64,000 nucleotides of DNA from Oxyruncus cristatus (taxonomy: Eukaryota > Chordata > Aves > Passeriformes > Cotingidae), in contig VXAY01002085.1 in assembly GCA_013399855.1 (NCBI GenBank), positions 1-64,000 of the forward strand. The letters are read 5' to 3'. Both the position numbers and the translations under genes were made by a program. The notes under the pieces were generated by a model. That model made no database searches and was not told where the DNA came from. It saw only the letters and a program-made list of their open reading frames with translations. Positions 1-11,200 of the stretch are shown here, piece after piece. Position 1 is the first letter of the stretch, and each line of letters begins with the position of its first letter.

Positions 1-968
1 ATTGCTGGTCAATTGCTACAACCATAATCCCCTGTCCCTTGACATACACAGACACATAAGAACTAAATCTCAAACACCTTCCCCCCTACCCCACCGTTTT
101 TGCTGGGCTTAACTTCACTCCTGTGTTTTCCCTCCTCCCCTCGAGTGGGGCAGGGGGATGGGAACGGGGGTGTAATCAGTTGATCACACATTGTCCCTCT
201 TGCAGCTTCTCAAGGGAAAGACTCCTCACACCCTTCCTCTGCTTCAGTGTGTGGTCCCTCCCACAGGAGACAGTCCTTCATGAACTTTTCTAACATGAGT
301 CCTTCCCATGGGCTGCAGTTTTTCATGAACTGCTCCAATGTGGGTCTCTCCCATGGGCTGCAGTCCTTCAAGAACAGATGGCTCCTGCATGGGTCCCCTG
401 CAAGGGTCTGCCAGCAAACGTGCTCCAGTGTGGGCTCCTCTCTCCACAGGTCCTCAGGTCCTACCAGGACCCTGCTCCAGCATCAGCTTGCCATGGGGTC
501 ACAGCCTCCTCTGGGCATCTATCTGCTCTAGCATGGGTTTCTCCAGGGACTGCAGCTGGATATACTGCTCCACTGTGGATTTCCATGGGCTGCAGGGGCA
601 CAGCTGCCTACCACGGTTGGCTCCATGGGCTGCAGGGGAATCTCTGTACCAGTGCCTGGAACACCTCCTCCTCTTTATTCACTGACTTTGGGATCTGAAG
701 AATTGTTGCCCTCAGATAATCTTGCTCCTCTCTCTCCAGCTTCAGCTGTCATTGCACTATTGCCCCCCTTCCCTCATCCTTCTTAAATACATTATCCTAG
801 AGATGCTACCACCATGGCAGATGGGCTTGACCTTGGCCAACAATGGGTTTGCCTTGGAGCCATCTGGCATTGGCTCTGTCAGACATGGGGAAAACTTGTA
901 GCAACTTCCAGAGAAATCACCTCTGTAGCTCTCCCACTACCAAAACCTGGCCACACAAACCAGATACA
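1..968 (-). mobile_element. ERVL-type LTR, cut by the window edge
   Basis: This is a long terminal repeat of an endogenous retrovirus, read on the minus strand. Its 5' end is at 968: the reverse complement starts TGTATCTGGTTTGTGTGGCC, which lines up with the start of the complete LTR at 48202 (TGTAGTGTATTTCTGTGGCT). The two also share the order of later blocks: a segment around GAGCCAATGCCAG, then a GC-rich region with the 12-mer CATGGGCTGCAG on the plus strand at 307, 352, 584 and 624, then a stretch resembling GGGACCACAC/TCCCACAGG. The 3' end is not seen because the element runs off the left edge, so its target duplication cannot be checked. No primer-binding site, gag or pol sequence follows at 969, which fits a solo LTR or a lone 5' end facing left. 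Open frames here come from the internal repeats and are not genes. Confidence 0.82.
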
Positions 969-2302
969 AGAGCAATCTTTTATAAGCAGGCACTGATGTT
1001 TTGTACCAGTCTATTAAGGTTAACCCCTGTGCTGCCAGTTGGTCTGTTTCCATTGCCACCCCACAGGGCGTTTGCCCATGGGGTCACTGTAGAAGTAGAA
1101 TACTGGCCATTTTTCTGTATGTCTGTCTTCTCCAAATTTGCTTGGCTCACCTTCTCCTTTGGCAGCTTTGATAACCTGTCATGCCAGCCTCCCCTCAGCA
1201 GCTTTCCACTTCTGATGGTTTCCTGTAACGTGAGAGGATCTGTTGGTAGACAGAACACAGTGCCTTTCACCTTCAGGTGTTTCTAGCACTGGTGAGTAGA
1301 AGTGTGTTCCAGTGTGTCTTCATGTGAGGAAAGGCTCCCAATATGCAGAGTAATGGGAATGGAACTGAAGAACTTAACTACACCTTTACATGCATCTCCT
1401 TGTTGGGGAGGAATTGGAGACTTTCATATATGGGAAAGTCCCTGAGAAAGGGAAACACTTGTGCCATCAATATAAAGCCCAAGGAGTTTTATATTCTCAG
1501 TAGCAAATCCCTGAATGCTGATTGCAATCCACGAGGCAAAACAGAATTCAACAGGGATATAGTGTGTGGTTGTAGCTATATGTCTATATCAAGATTTGTT
1601 TTTTGATATGTCTGTATCAAGATTTACAATATCAGAGGGGCTACAGAGTGAGTTCAGAGGTAAAGACACTTCTGCAAATACTAGGGTAACTGCTCTGTCT
1701 TGTCTGAAAGAGAAGCAGTGCCCAGCAGTTTGCCACATATGAAGTGTTGGCACCTGGAAAATAATACCTGACAGTTCTTCTCTATCGGGGGTTATTTGTA
1801 TATGAATATAATATAAATAAATGTATATTGTTGTATGAATATATATCTGTTGTTAATGTTGGAGCATTTTGTCCTTTTTCAGACAATCACTTGAAAGAGA
1901 ATATATTTGCCCAGGCTGTGAGATCTTGCTGCTACCTGGAGTCAGCAGGCAGCCTTTCAGGTTTAGGAAAATCAAAATGTAGAGGTCATGTTTCTATTTT
2001 TTGCCCTTTGTAGTTACAAAAGCACTTCATTTCTTTCACCCACCAAAATGGCTTCTGGCTGCTTTCTGCACAAAAGGCTGGTTATTACATGCTGAAGACT
2101 TGCTTTGGCTTTGGAAACAGAAAATTCGGTAATAGTAAACATAAGTCCAGTCATCTGGACCACCTGAAGTGAATTAAGGATATGTCCAGTGAAGGAAAGG
2201 AAGACAAAATGGGCAACTAGATATACCTTTTAAACTTTAACTAGTCCAAATTTGAAGATATTTGCTATTTATATCATTATCAGAGGAGTGGGGAAGTGGA
2301 AA
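969..2302. other. Unassigned AT-rich sequence
   Basis: No gene or recognisable repeat is seen. It holds a 20-bp direct repeat with one mismatch (1578-1597 and 1606-1625, unit beginning ATATGTCT) and a very AT-rich stretch around 1800-1830. Short open frames have no splice-site or domain support. Confidence 0.5.
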
Positions 2303-2430
2303 AAATGCCGAATATTCTGATCCACAAGGATCATTGAGTCCAACTCTTAAGTGAATGGCCTGTATGTGGATCAAACCTGTTGCCTTGGCACTATCAGCAC
2401 CAGACTCCGTCACCTAAATTAGGTTTCATG
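2303..2430 (-). mobile_element. tRNA-Ile/CR1 SINE (TguSINE1-like), degraded
   Basis: Read on the minus strand, the sequence begins with a decayed tRNA-Ile: GGTGCTGATAGTGCCAAGG resembles the anticodon arm of tRNA-Ile(AAU), and GGTTTGATCC resembles the B box, followed by ACAGGCCA at the tRNA 3' end. It then continues into a CR1-like tail (GACTCAATGATCCTTGTGG, then CAGAATATTC). The same tail closes the CR1 at 58100-58380, except that about 15 bases are missing in the SINE. TguSINE1 is a published passerine SINE with exactly this tRNA-Ile plus CR1 build; the assignment is from memory of that structure. The A-box end (near 2430) is poorly conserved, so that border is approximate. It is a fossil and not a working tRNA gene. 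Confidence 0.8.
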
Positions 2431-5400
2431 AGCCACAACGTAGACATCGGGGATGTTTAGTGGTTAGATGATGTCAGGAGATGTGAGTGACAAACAGGCA
2501 GTGTCAGAATAGCCTATTGACAGGCATGGAAACACAGAAGAGGGTTGCTCAGATGTATGCCCAAGTGATGTTGGATTCTCTGCCTGTTGAACTAGGAGCA
2601 GGCATGGGCTGAGCCTCTGACAGACAGTCATCCCCACTGACACATGGTTGGCTCTGCTTTAGTATCTGGATTTTTCTTTCCTTGCATACACTTCATTGGC
2701 AAACATAAAGTCTGTCTTGGGGCTAAAGATTCTGGTGAGACATTTGAAGTCTAGGCACTGCACTGTCGAGCTGAAAAATGTGTTTTAAAAAGCAAGACCC
2801 TGGTGCATCTTCCATCCTCCAAAACATATCATCCTGGCAAATGAGTCTAGAGAATTGCTGTACCTCTGTAATATAGAAATTAAAACACAGAAAAATGAAA
2901 ACAGAGACACCTTGTCCAAAACAAATGGGCTGAAGTACAAAATTGCTCATCAGAGAAATCAACTTTAAAGAGTCCTTCTTTTCTCGACCTCAATCCTTGT
3001 TCACTTATTGCACTTAGGTAAAGACATCAGTGTAACTATTCTATGCCTGCTCTTGTTAATTTTCTTAAAGTACAATAAAATAACATTTTATTGCTTGCAC
3101 AATTCCCTGAACGATTGCATATTCTTTGTTACACTTCCTTGGCAAGTAAAACTGCCTCAGCCGTGATGATTGGGTAAATTAGTATCATTCACAAGCTCAT
3201 TTTGCACTTTGGAGTGTCAAATGTTGTTTGACTAAGAAAACTTCTTCCCTGTTGTTGTTGTTGGATGTGGGAGGGAGAAGATAGGTAAATTTTTGTAATA
3301 AAAGAGTGAGACACACTTTTGAATGTCAGTTTTGTATATGTTGATAAAACCTGCAGACACAAATCAGCTTCTGGCTGTGAATTCACTGGTGTGCCATAAC
3401 TTCCCACACTGTCTAATGAACAAGCACAAAGGGAATAATAGGCCTATTGATTTATATATTATTTAACAAAACAAAAATATATTGGTAACAGTGTGCAATT
3501 CCAAAGGGAATGTTAGGGCAAAAAAGAAAGTATAGACAGGAAGGAGGGTGAGGTTCTCAAACATTTATGTTGCACAGTGCTAGGGATTTAATTCAGGGGG
3601 TGTCTCAGATTAACCTGCGAGGCAGGCTCTCTCCAGAGGTCCAATGCCCTGTTGTGAAGGTCATGGAATCTGCAGGAGAGGATGCAGCTCTCCTGCTGCC
3701 TGCCTGAGCTCTCTTACTGCAAAAACCAGGAGATGGATAATGAGGGGGCATTGATTTCCTCCGGGGTCTCCTGCGTTGCCATGTGGCCATAATGCAGCTC
3801 AAGGTGGTTGTTAACACACCTGGCAGGGGCTCCGGTGTCCTGTGCTTCTTTTGTGGCCTGAGGGGATCCAGTTCAGAATCCTAAATTCATTCACCAGCCT
3901 ATGGAAGGAGAGAGGCTAAACCTCTGTGAGTTTAACTGGCAAACTCAGGTTAGATATTTGGCTTAGGTGGCGTGACCATTTCCACAGCAATATAACAGAT
4001 TTATTTTTCTCCAAATTCCACTTTTGGGCAACTTTAGGCTTATATGCTAGCATCTGATATAGAGGCATTCTGTTTGGTGTCACCCAGAGACACAAAACTC
4101 AGATTCCGGAGAACAAGATCCAAAATACTGGCCTGGGACATTGCCAGCTGATAAAACACTGTGTGAGAGTACAGAGATGAGGGAGGCAGGCTTATGACTG
4201 TAGACTTATGCTTGTGGAAGATCATATTTATTATGCCACTGGTGCCTTTCCTGACATAAATATTTGTTTTTACTGCCAACTATCACAGACAAAACACATG
4301 CAACAGAAAAATTGCTGATTAACAGTTGCGTGTAGGTTAACAGGGCTCAGCTAGATTTCCTTCTGTGCAGTGAAAGGTAATACTGGTGTGATGGAGGAAG
4401 GTGGAAAGATGTACTTACTAATGAATGATTAGCAAAGGGCAGAAACTTAGAATGTTACAACTGACATGGGCTCCTGAAGTCTGCTAATTAAACCATCTGA
4501 AGATTTGATCAAAGGCATTTAATGGGGAGATTGCTTAGCAAGATGCAGATAATTAGATGAAGGCTACTAATGATTTACTTCTGCAAACTGTAACCTAGCA
4601 CTGCTGTCTGGAAAGTGACATTGCCTGCAAATCCTGTGGGTCGTGTTCCTTGGTGTAACAACCTAATGATTAAATACCAAGTACAGATCAGGCCAGGAAC
4701 ATGCCTTGTATTCTGCTTCTCAGTAAATGTAGAGAGAGATGTGTCTCTGAACTGGAGAATAGTAGTGATGTCGATCAAAAAGGGGTGGATGTCCTTTCTA
4801 AGAGACACAATACTCTTCATGACTGAAGAGATGCCTGAGTGTTTGTGGCTGGAGCTAAGGGAGATGATTCCTACAGCCAGCAGGAGATTTAGTTGGGACT
4901 GAATCAGCACAAATAACTGAGCTTATGGTTTAGTTACTGCCTCCTGTGGCTGCTAGCTTTGCATCAAACTCCTGGCTTGCTTTTCCTTTTGCACTTCCAT
5001 GACTCTTAGAGCTTCCTTTCGTACTTCCATGCCCTTCCCTGAGTCTTAGAGCTGAACCCACTCTCCCAGATGCTCCTGTCCTCTGAAGAAGAGTGGTCAC
5101 CTCTGCACTCCACAGACCTCTCCTCCTGAGGAGGGGCAGCTCTTTTTACACCAAGGTCTCTTGGGGATGGATTTACAGGTTAGTTTTGATTCCCACAGGA
5201 GTGGGAGGTCAACCTGTGTTATTGCTTCCTTAAAAAGTTCTCTGCTGACTGGGTTACGAGATAGGAGCAAGCTCTGCTCTTTAAGAGAGGCTTAGAAGGG
5301 GCCTGGGGACATTTTCCAGGTGAGCTGTTGCTGTTGTTGCTGAAATCTGGCAGACTGTTACTGTTGCTTGTGGGCAGACCTGAGCTACGCTGAGAGGGTC

Positions 5401-6744
5401 GTTTCTGCCAAGTTGTATGTGACAGGCAGCACACCTACTAGCAGAAATCATGTACTGAGGGAATTTTATGGGTAAGAACGCAGGCATCCAGAGAAATTTG
5501 AATAAAAGCTAATTTAAGTAGAAGCTAGCCTGAGGTTTTGGACTTGTACATCATGTAAACCTAACCCCTCTTGAACTACTGGTTTAAACATTCCCCTCCA
5601 AAATGTCTTAATAATTTATTAATTCTTTCTTAACAATTTATAAATGGATCTCTAATATGAAGTGTGATTAAGCTTTGTCCACTTTGCTCTGAAAAACAGC
5701 TCCATGCAGGAAATCCCCATAAATTATCCAAAACAGCAGCAGTCCTCAGCCTTAATTACAGCGTTCATTACACACTTATGCTATCATACAGGATTCTTGG
5801 ATTAAGTGAAACTCAAGAATGTTTTTTTTTTTTTGGCTCATCATTTTAACATGCATCCTCAGGGAAGCTTCTGTGGAGAGGCAGCAGGCTCTGAAATGAG
5901 CTATGGCTGTTGCTGTGTGCTACAGAGTGGCTAAATGAGCCCTCCCCCTCCCAGGTCAGGCCTTGCTCGCCTGCTGCCCTCACCCCAGGGTACCAAAGTG
6001 CTCAGAGGTCACTGACAAACATCACTGCACTTTTCCAAGTTCTGAACCCACCTCTTGGGCCAGTGTCAAACAGGCAGACTCTTCCTGTTTTGGGATCCAG
6101 AAGGTGGGCGATCCTTTTCCCATCAGCTCTGAGAGGCTGGATCTTGCATTGTGCCCCATGGATCAGACCCTGGTACTGAGGTGATGAAGGAGAGAGGAGC
6201 GTGAGTGATATGAAAAAATTCAGGGCAGCTGCAGTTGGCGGGTGCATTTTTGTGGTGTCTACAGCTCCTGTGCCTGCCACACATGCCCATCAGCTGGCTA
6301 TGGCCTCTGGTCCAGAATCTGAAACGTTAGGAGTTGGCACTATGGCTTTGTCTTACTGACTGGATGCCACAATTTTTGCAGTTCCTTGGTTGTGTGCTGG
6401 GGGTGGACCCAGGTACTCAACACCTGCATCGTGCCTTCATGGCTTTACGGGGAAGCAAACCTGGGTAAGGACGGAGAGGCTGAAGGTGTGGACTAAGGAG
6501 GAGGATCCTGGAGAGTGCAGCTGTCCCACATCACTGTCCTAGCTACGTGCTTCTATAGGACAGTACAGCTACAGGATAAGTAGGTAGGATATAAATGTGG
6601 CTTAAATGTTCAAAGAAACAAAATCACATTTGGTGGACTATGGTGAAAGTAAGATGACAGACAGATGACAGTAAGATAAAATGGGTAGAAAATAAATGAA
6701 GGATATCCAAGCTGGATTTATTAGTAATTAAAAATTAGAAGGGA
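2431..6744. other. Unassigned sequence
   Basis: No gene or repeat family could be assigned. A short GTT repeat lies at about 3250-3265 and a T run at about 5821-5834. The 3600-3860 and 5880-6540 stretches are richer in GC than their surroundings, but their open frames carry stops in neighbouring frames, have no good splice signals and match no protein I know. Confidence 0.4.
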
Positions 6745-6835
6745 AGGAGAAATAACAATAATAAAAAAAAACCCCACAAAAAAAACCCAAAACCAAAAAC
6801 AAAAACCCCAAACCCCCAAAAACAGAACAAGAAGC
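6745..6835. repeat. A/C-rich low-complexity tract
   Basis: The plus strand is almost only A and C for about 85 bases, made of A runs broken by CC to CCCCC. The minus-strand open frame of poly-Phe/Gly type over it is an artefact of this composition. Confidence 0.85.
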
Positions 6836-8226
6836 TGGTAAGCCAGAAATGGAGTATAACATAAACTCTAGAGAAGAGAAAGCCAAAACAAACACAACAT
6901 TTTACAAACAGAGCAGGAATAGTGGAAGACCTGCTGAAGACCACAAATAATTCCTATTTTAGAGTCATCATAGTAGTTTCTGATGGATTAGTATTTAGAC
7001 CAGGCTAGCTCTAAATCAGCATGTCTGACTCCCAGTTTTTCATTGATATTCATGTTCCATTCTAAAATAGGATAAGCATGCCAAATTTTAAGTTTCTGTG
7101 GAATGGTACAGTCTGCATCATTTGTTTCCTCTTGATTGATATGCTTTAAATAAATGTTTGTGTTAGTAATTTTTATGGTACCACAGGATGTAAAAAAACT
7201 TTCAACAATGCTAAAAATAAAATTAAATGAAAAATCAATTTGCAAACAAACCCCAAAGTATTCCCTTTAAAAATGCTTTATTTTCCCTACCCAAGCAAAT
7301 GTTCACAGAAGAAATGTTCACATATTTCTACAAAATATTTAAATTCAACTTGCCAGCAGTGGAAATTTGCTTCATCAGGAGCTGACCAGCTTTGTTATTG
7401 ATTCAATCAAGGAAAGAGCACAGAGGAAAAACCCAGTGACTGATTTACTACTGTTTTTTGCTCTTGTGCATTAATTTGCATTTATGGACAGGAAGTGTAA
7501 AATATACATACACACACAAAACCAGGCCTGTACAATTCATGCAGATTAGATCCACACAGTACAGGTGTAAATGGTTACACAAAGATCAAGGCAATAGGGA
7601 AGCAGCTACAATATTTGTGTTATTTATGAAAATGTAGAATTCATATAGTTTGGGTTTAATCATCCATGCACTATATCTGATATTCATCTGTTTCGAGAGT
7701 TCATCTGCTTTCACCTTAATTGCTAAAGAGACATTGCATCTCAGCAAGGATAAAGATCATTTTCTTTGGCATGTTGTTAATAAGAAATATAGTGCAAAAG
7801 AAAAAAGGAAAAAAAAAAGTGTTCGCATTGGGAATAAAACCCCTCAGCAATTGTAAACCTCTCTGTGATTGGGAATGATGATGTGTCAAAAGGGTAGAGA
7901 ATTTCCTCTAAAATCAGAGAATGAGCAAGCTCTGCATTTGAATGCTCATGCATTTGAGCAAATAGATCACACATGGTTCTCTGGATAAAATCAAAAGAAG
8001 TAATTAATTGCAAATTATATGGTGATAGAAATTCCTGTTGAGAACTCGGCTGAATTTTCTCGTGTTTAGTAGCTCTCCATCCCACAGTGCCCTCTTCTGA
8101 GATAGTGAGTGCCTCTCTTCTTTCAGGAGAGCCTGAAAATCATGGGAAGAGACACAAGCTTTCAAAGTATATCCAATACATCACTTCTCAGTTCTCTCTG
8201 TCTTGCTGCTTATGGTGGGCTGCTTT

Positions 8227-8254
8227 GAAGTGCAGACACAGAAGTGCAGACACA
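8227..8254. repeat. 14-bp tandem duplication
   Basis: The unit GAAGTGCAGACACA occurs twice in a row without mismatch. Confidence 0.9.
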
Positions 8255-11200
8255 GAAACTGTTTTAATAGGCATCCCTTCGAAACCTATATTTGCTTACC
8301 TTCCATTTGTTAGCCTTTCCTGTCCTTTGCTTCATATCAGAGAGAGATGTGTTTTGCATTTTTAACTCAGATTTACCTAACTTCCTGCTCACTTCTCCCT
8401 TTACTGTTAGGTCAGCCATCTCCATTGATATCCAAATTTTGCTTTCACTGTCCCTTCCAGATCTCCAGCTTCATGTCTTCAAGCCATGTAGCACAACCAC
8501 TACAGTCACCTTAGATCCATGAACTGACTGATAACTTGCTAAACTGTTTCATATGATGTCCAGAAACATCTGTCTTGATTCTGGAAGCAGTAAAATGTCT
8601 TATGTTAGAGGAGATATCTACTGGGGAAAACAGCTGTTAATGTGCTAAGCATGGTGTTCATGCAAACTACAGGCATGGTGTTAATATCAGTGGCATTCCT
8701 GGGCCCAGTCTGTCTCCAAGAATAAAAAATGTGTGGCATCAGTTTGAGGTAATGCTGCTTGTTGGGGTCTGAGTATACACAGCTGTGGAAGCTGGAGCTC
8801 AGAACATGTGGATGTGGTACCTTTCATTGTCTTCTCAGACATGCAAATACAGCTTCTCTGAAATCACCCGTGCTCTTGTATGAATTTGTTGAGAATATGG
8901 TATCTGCTATCCAGACTTGCCTTTGTCCTCACTGTTATGCATTTCTGCCTGCCTGTTCCCTGTCTGTTCTGCTTGTTGATCCTCCTGGTTCTGTAGGTCA
9001 GGTCATTCTTTTATGAACCCTTTCTCATTCATACCTGCTTGACCTTTTCCTGGCCAGATTTCTATTGCTGCCCACTAATATCCTTATTAACCATAGAATT
9101 TTTCTCTCCTTCCTATCTTTCCTATTTCCAACTCTAGTGTTACTCAGTCCTGTCTAACAGCCTGCCAAATGGACTGTCAGTCCTTTTCTGCACTTGGATA
9201 AGCTCAACGGTGAGTTAAATATGTATTTTTATATTGGTAGGGACCCTGATTGCTCCATTTTTTCCCAGCAGTGTTGTTCTCCAGCCACTGGCTGGGATAA
9301 TCAGCATGAGGCAGGTGGCATTAAGGGTTCCCTATGCAGTGGGTCAGCAGCTGGCTGGCTGGCATGAGGACTGAGGATTCAGTGGACAGTATGGTAAGTC
9401 CTGCAGATCTGCAAGATGGACAGTTTAGGTAGTTATGGACTTTGGATACATATGTTGGTGTGCCTTCTCAATTTGGATGTTAAACAGGAGGTACTCATGA
9501 TGCTTCACAGTTTGAGATGTGAACCTTAGCTGAACTAAAGTCACCTTGAATTTGAAAGTATTTTTACATTTAGTCTTCTGTTCAGAAAGCTGTGTTTCAA
9601 GTTACAAGGATTTTCAGAGCAATCATCACTAAATATAAATAAATATATTTTCTAGTAAAAGCAGTACACCAACATTCCACAGCTAGCCAAATATATCTTC
9701 ATCCTACAGAAGTCAAAGGGATGCTGTCCAATGACACTGATGATCACATGATAGCCATTAGTCAATTTTTGCTATACAGTAATTTTCATGTCCTTGTGAT
9801 GGTGTTAAATGGCTGAAAGAGTTAGTTTAGCCTTTAATTTAAGGGTATTTTTTGTTGTTTTCCTGCATCTCATGAATATATTCAGACTTGTTTACAAATT
9901 TACGTAAATTCTATTGTTTAAAGAGAAAAAAAGTGTCAAAATAGATTCAAATATCTTCCATTATGTTCTTTGTTGCTCTGCTGTGTTTCTGTCTCTATCT
10001 ATATTTTATTATTAAGAAGGTCTGCTTTTACTTTTATGATGTGAAGTCTGTCAAAACAATGCATTAAATAATTCTGAATCATTATTATCCAATACTACAT
10101 CTGTTGCTTTTTTACTTATTTTTTCGCTTTTCCTTAGATGGCCCATGATTGAAACCTGCTGTTTCCTGAATATTATTCAGCTCTGACTAAAATATTCTTT
10201 TGTCCTCCTACTCAGAACCCTTCAAACTATTGTGTTCATCACTCAAAGACCTTGAAGGGTCTTACTTGTTACTGTTCACGGGATTTGAATGACATAGAAA
10301 CGATCCTTACACTGGTTCTTTCAGTTGATACCAAGAAGATGGTCTACAGCAGGTCTCATGAAGTATGGACATCAAGGTAGAGAAGGACAAGTTCTGTGGC
10401 ATTATTTTAGAAAGCATGCTGTCTGAGGTCTCAGTATTCCATAGGTTGCACAGTTTTATTTATTTTTCTGGGAGGTAGTTGAGATCAGATGTAGCCTGCA
10501 GCCTTTTCCCTTTGGAAAAATCTCTAAGTGTTTGCTTTAGGTCTGAGGATAGAGTAACACTTGCTCTGCAGCCTGTGGGATTGCTCTATGGGAGATCTAC
10601 CAACGGGGCACCAACGAGTAGACAGCGAAACCAAAACACAAGAGGCTTCTTAATTCTTGAATCCAGCCCCAAGAAATTGCAGAGAATCATGAACAAATAT
10701 CTAATTGAAAAATGTCTGTTCAACCCACAAAAGGCCACAAAACATTTCCTCAAATTTTTACAAACTTATGACCTGGCCTAAAATACAAAAAACCCACAAC
10801 CAAGTTGTGCTTCAGGAAAAGGTCAAGGGCAAAGTCCCAGGTTCTTTCAATGACAGGAACTGCCTTGATGAAATATTAGATTGTCCTGGAAAGTAGAGTC
10901 ACCCCACATTGCAGGTTAGAGCAAAAATCTCCCTCCAGCTCACTCATCATGCCAGGGAAAAAATTACCCATCTCCCTCTGAAGTAGCTGTGAGTACATGG
11001 ACATGGCACACAAATCCAAGACACAAGTGTTACCAGACTCAATCCAACTCAATCCAAGGCATGAATGCACCAGTGCACCCACTGCATTGTCTTGGGAACA
11101 ATGGTTGATATTTTGTGCTTCAGAAGGATGGAAACTACGTCTCTCTGCAAAGCTGCTTACATTATTCATTGAAGAAACTGTTGGCTGTGCCTGTTCCTTT

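Noticed and set aside
244..698. Overlapping open frames with repeated QPMG/MGCS-type words
   Set aside because: They are read from the repeated CATGGGCTGCAG units of the edge LTR.
2303..2430. A working tRNA-Ile gene
   Set aside because: The A-box half is decayed, the cloverleaf is disrupted, and the sequence continues into a CR1 tail; it is a SINE relic.
3600..3860. Possible processed pseudogene or exon in a GC-richer patch
   Set aside because: Short frames on both strands, no recognisable protein, no poly-A tail and no convincing splice sites.
6735..6944. Minus-strand frame rich in Phe and Gly
   Set aside because: Read from the A/C-rich low-complexity tract.
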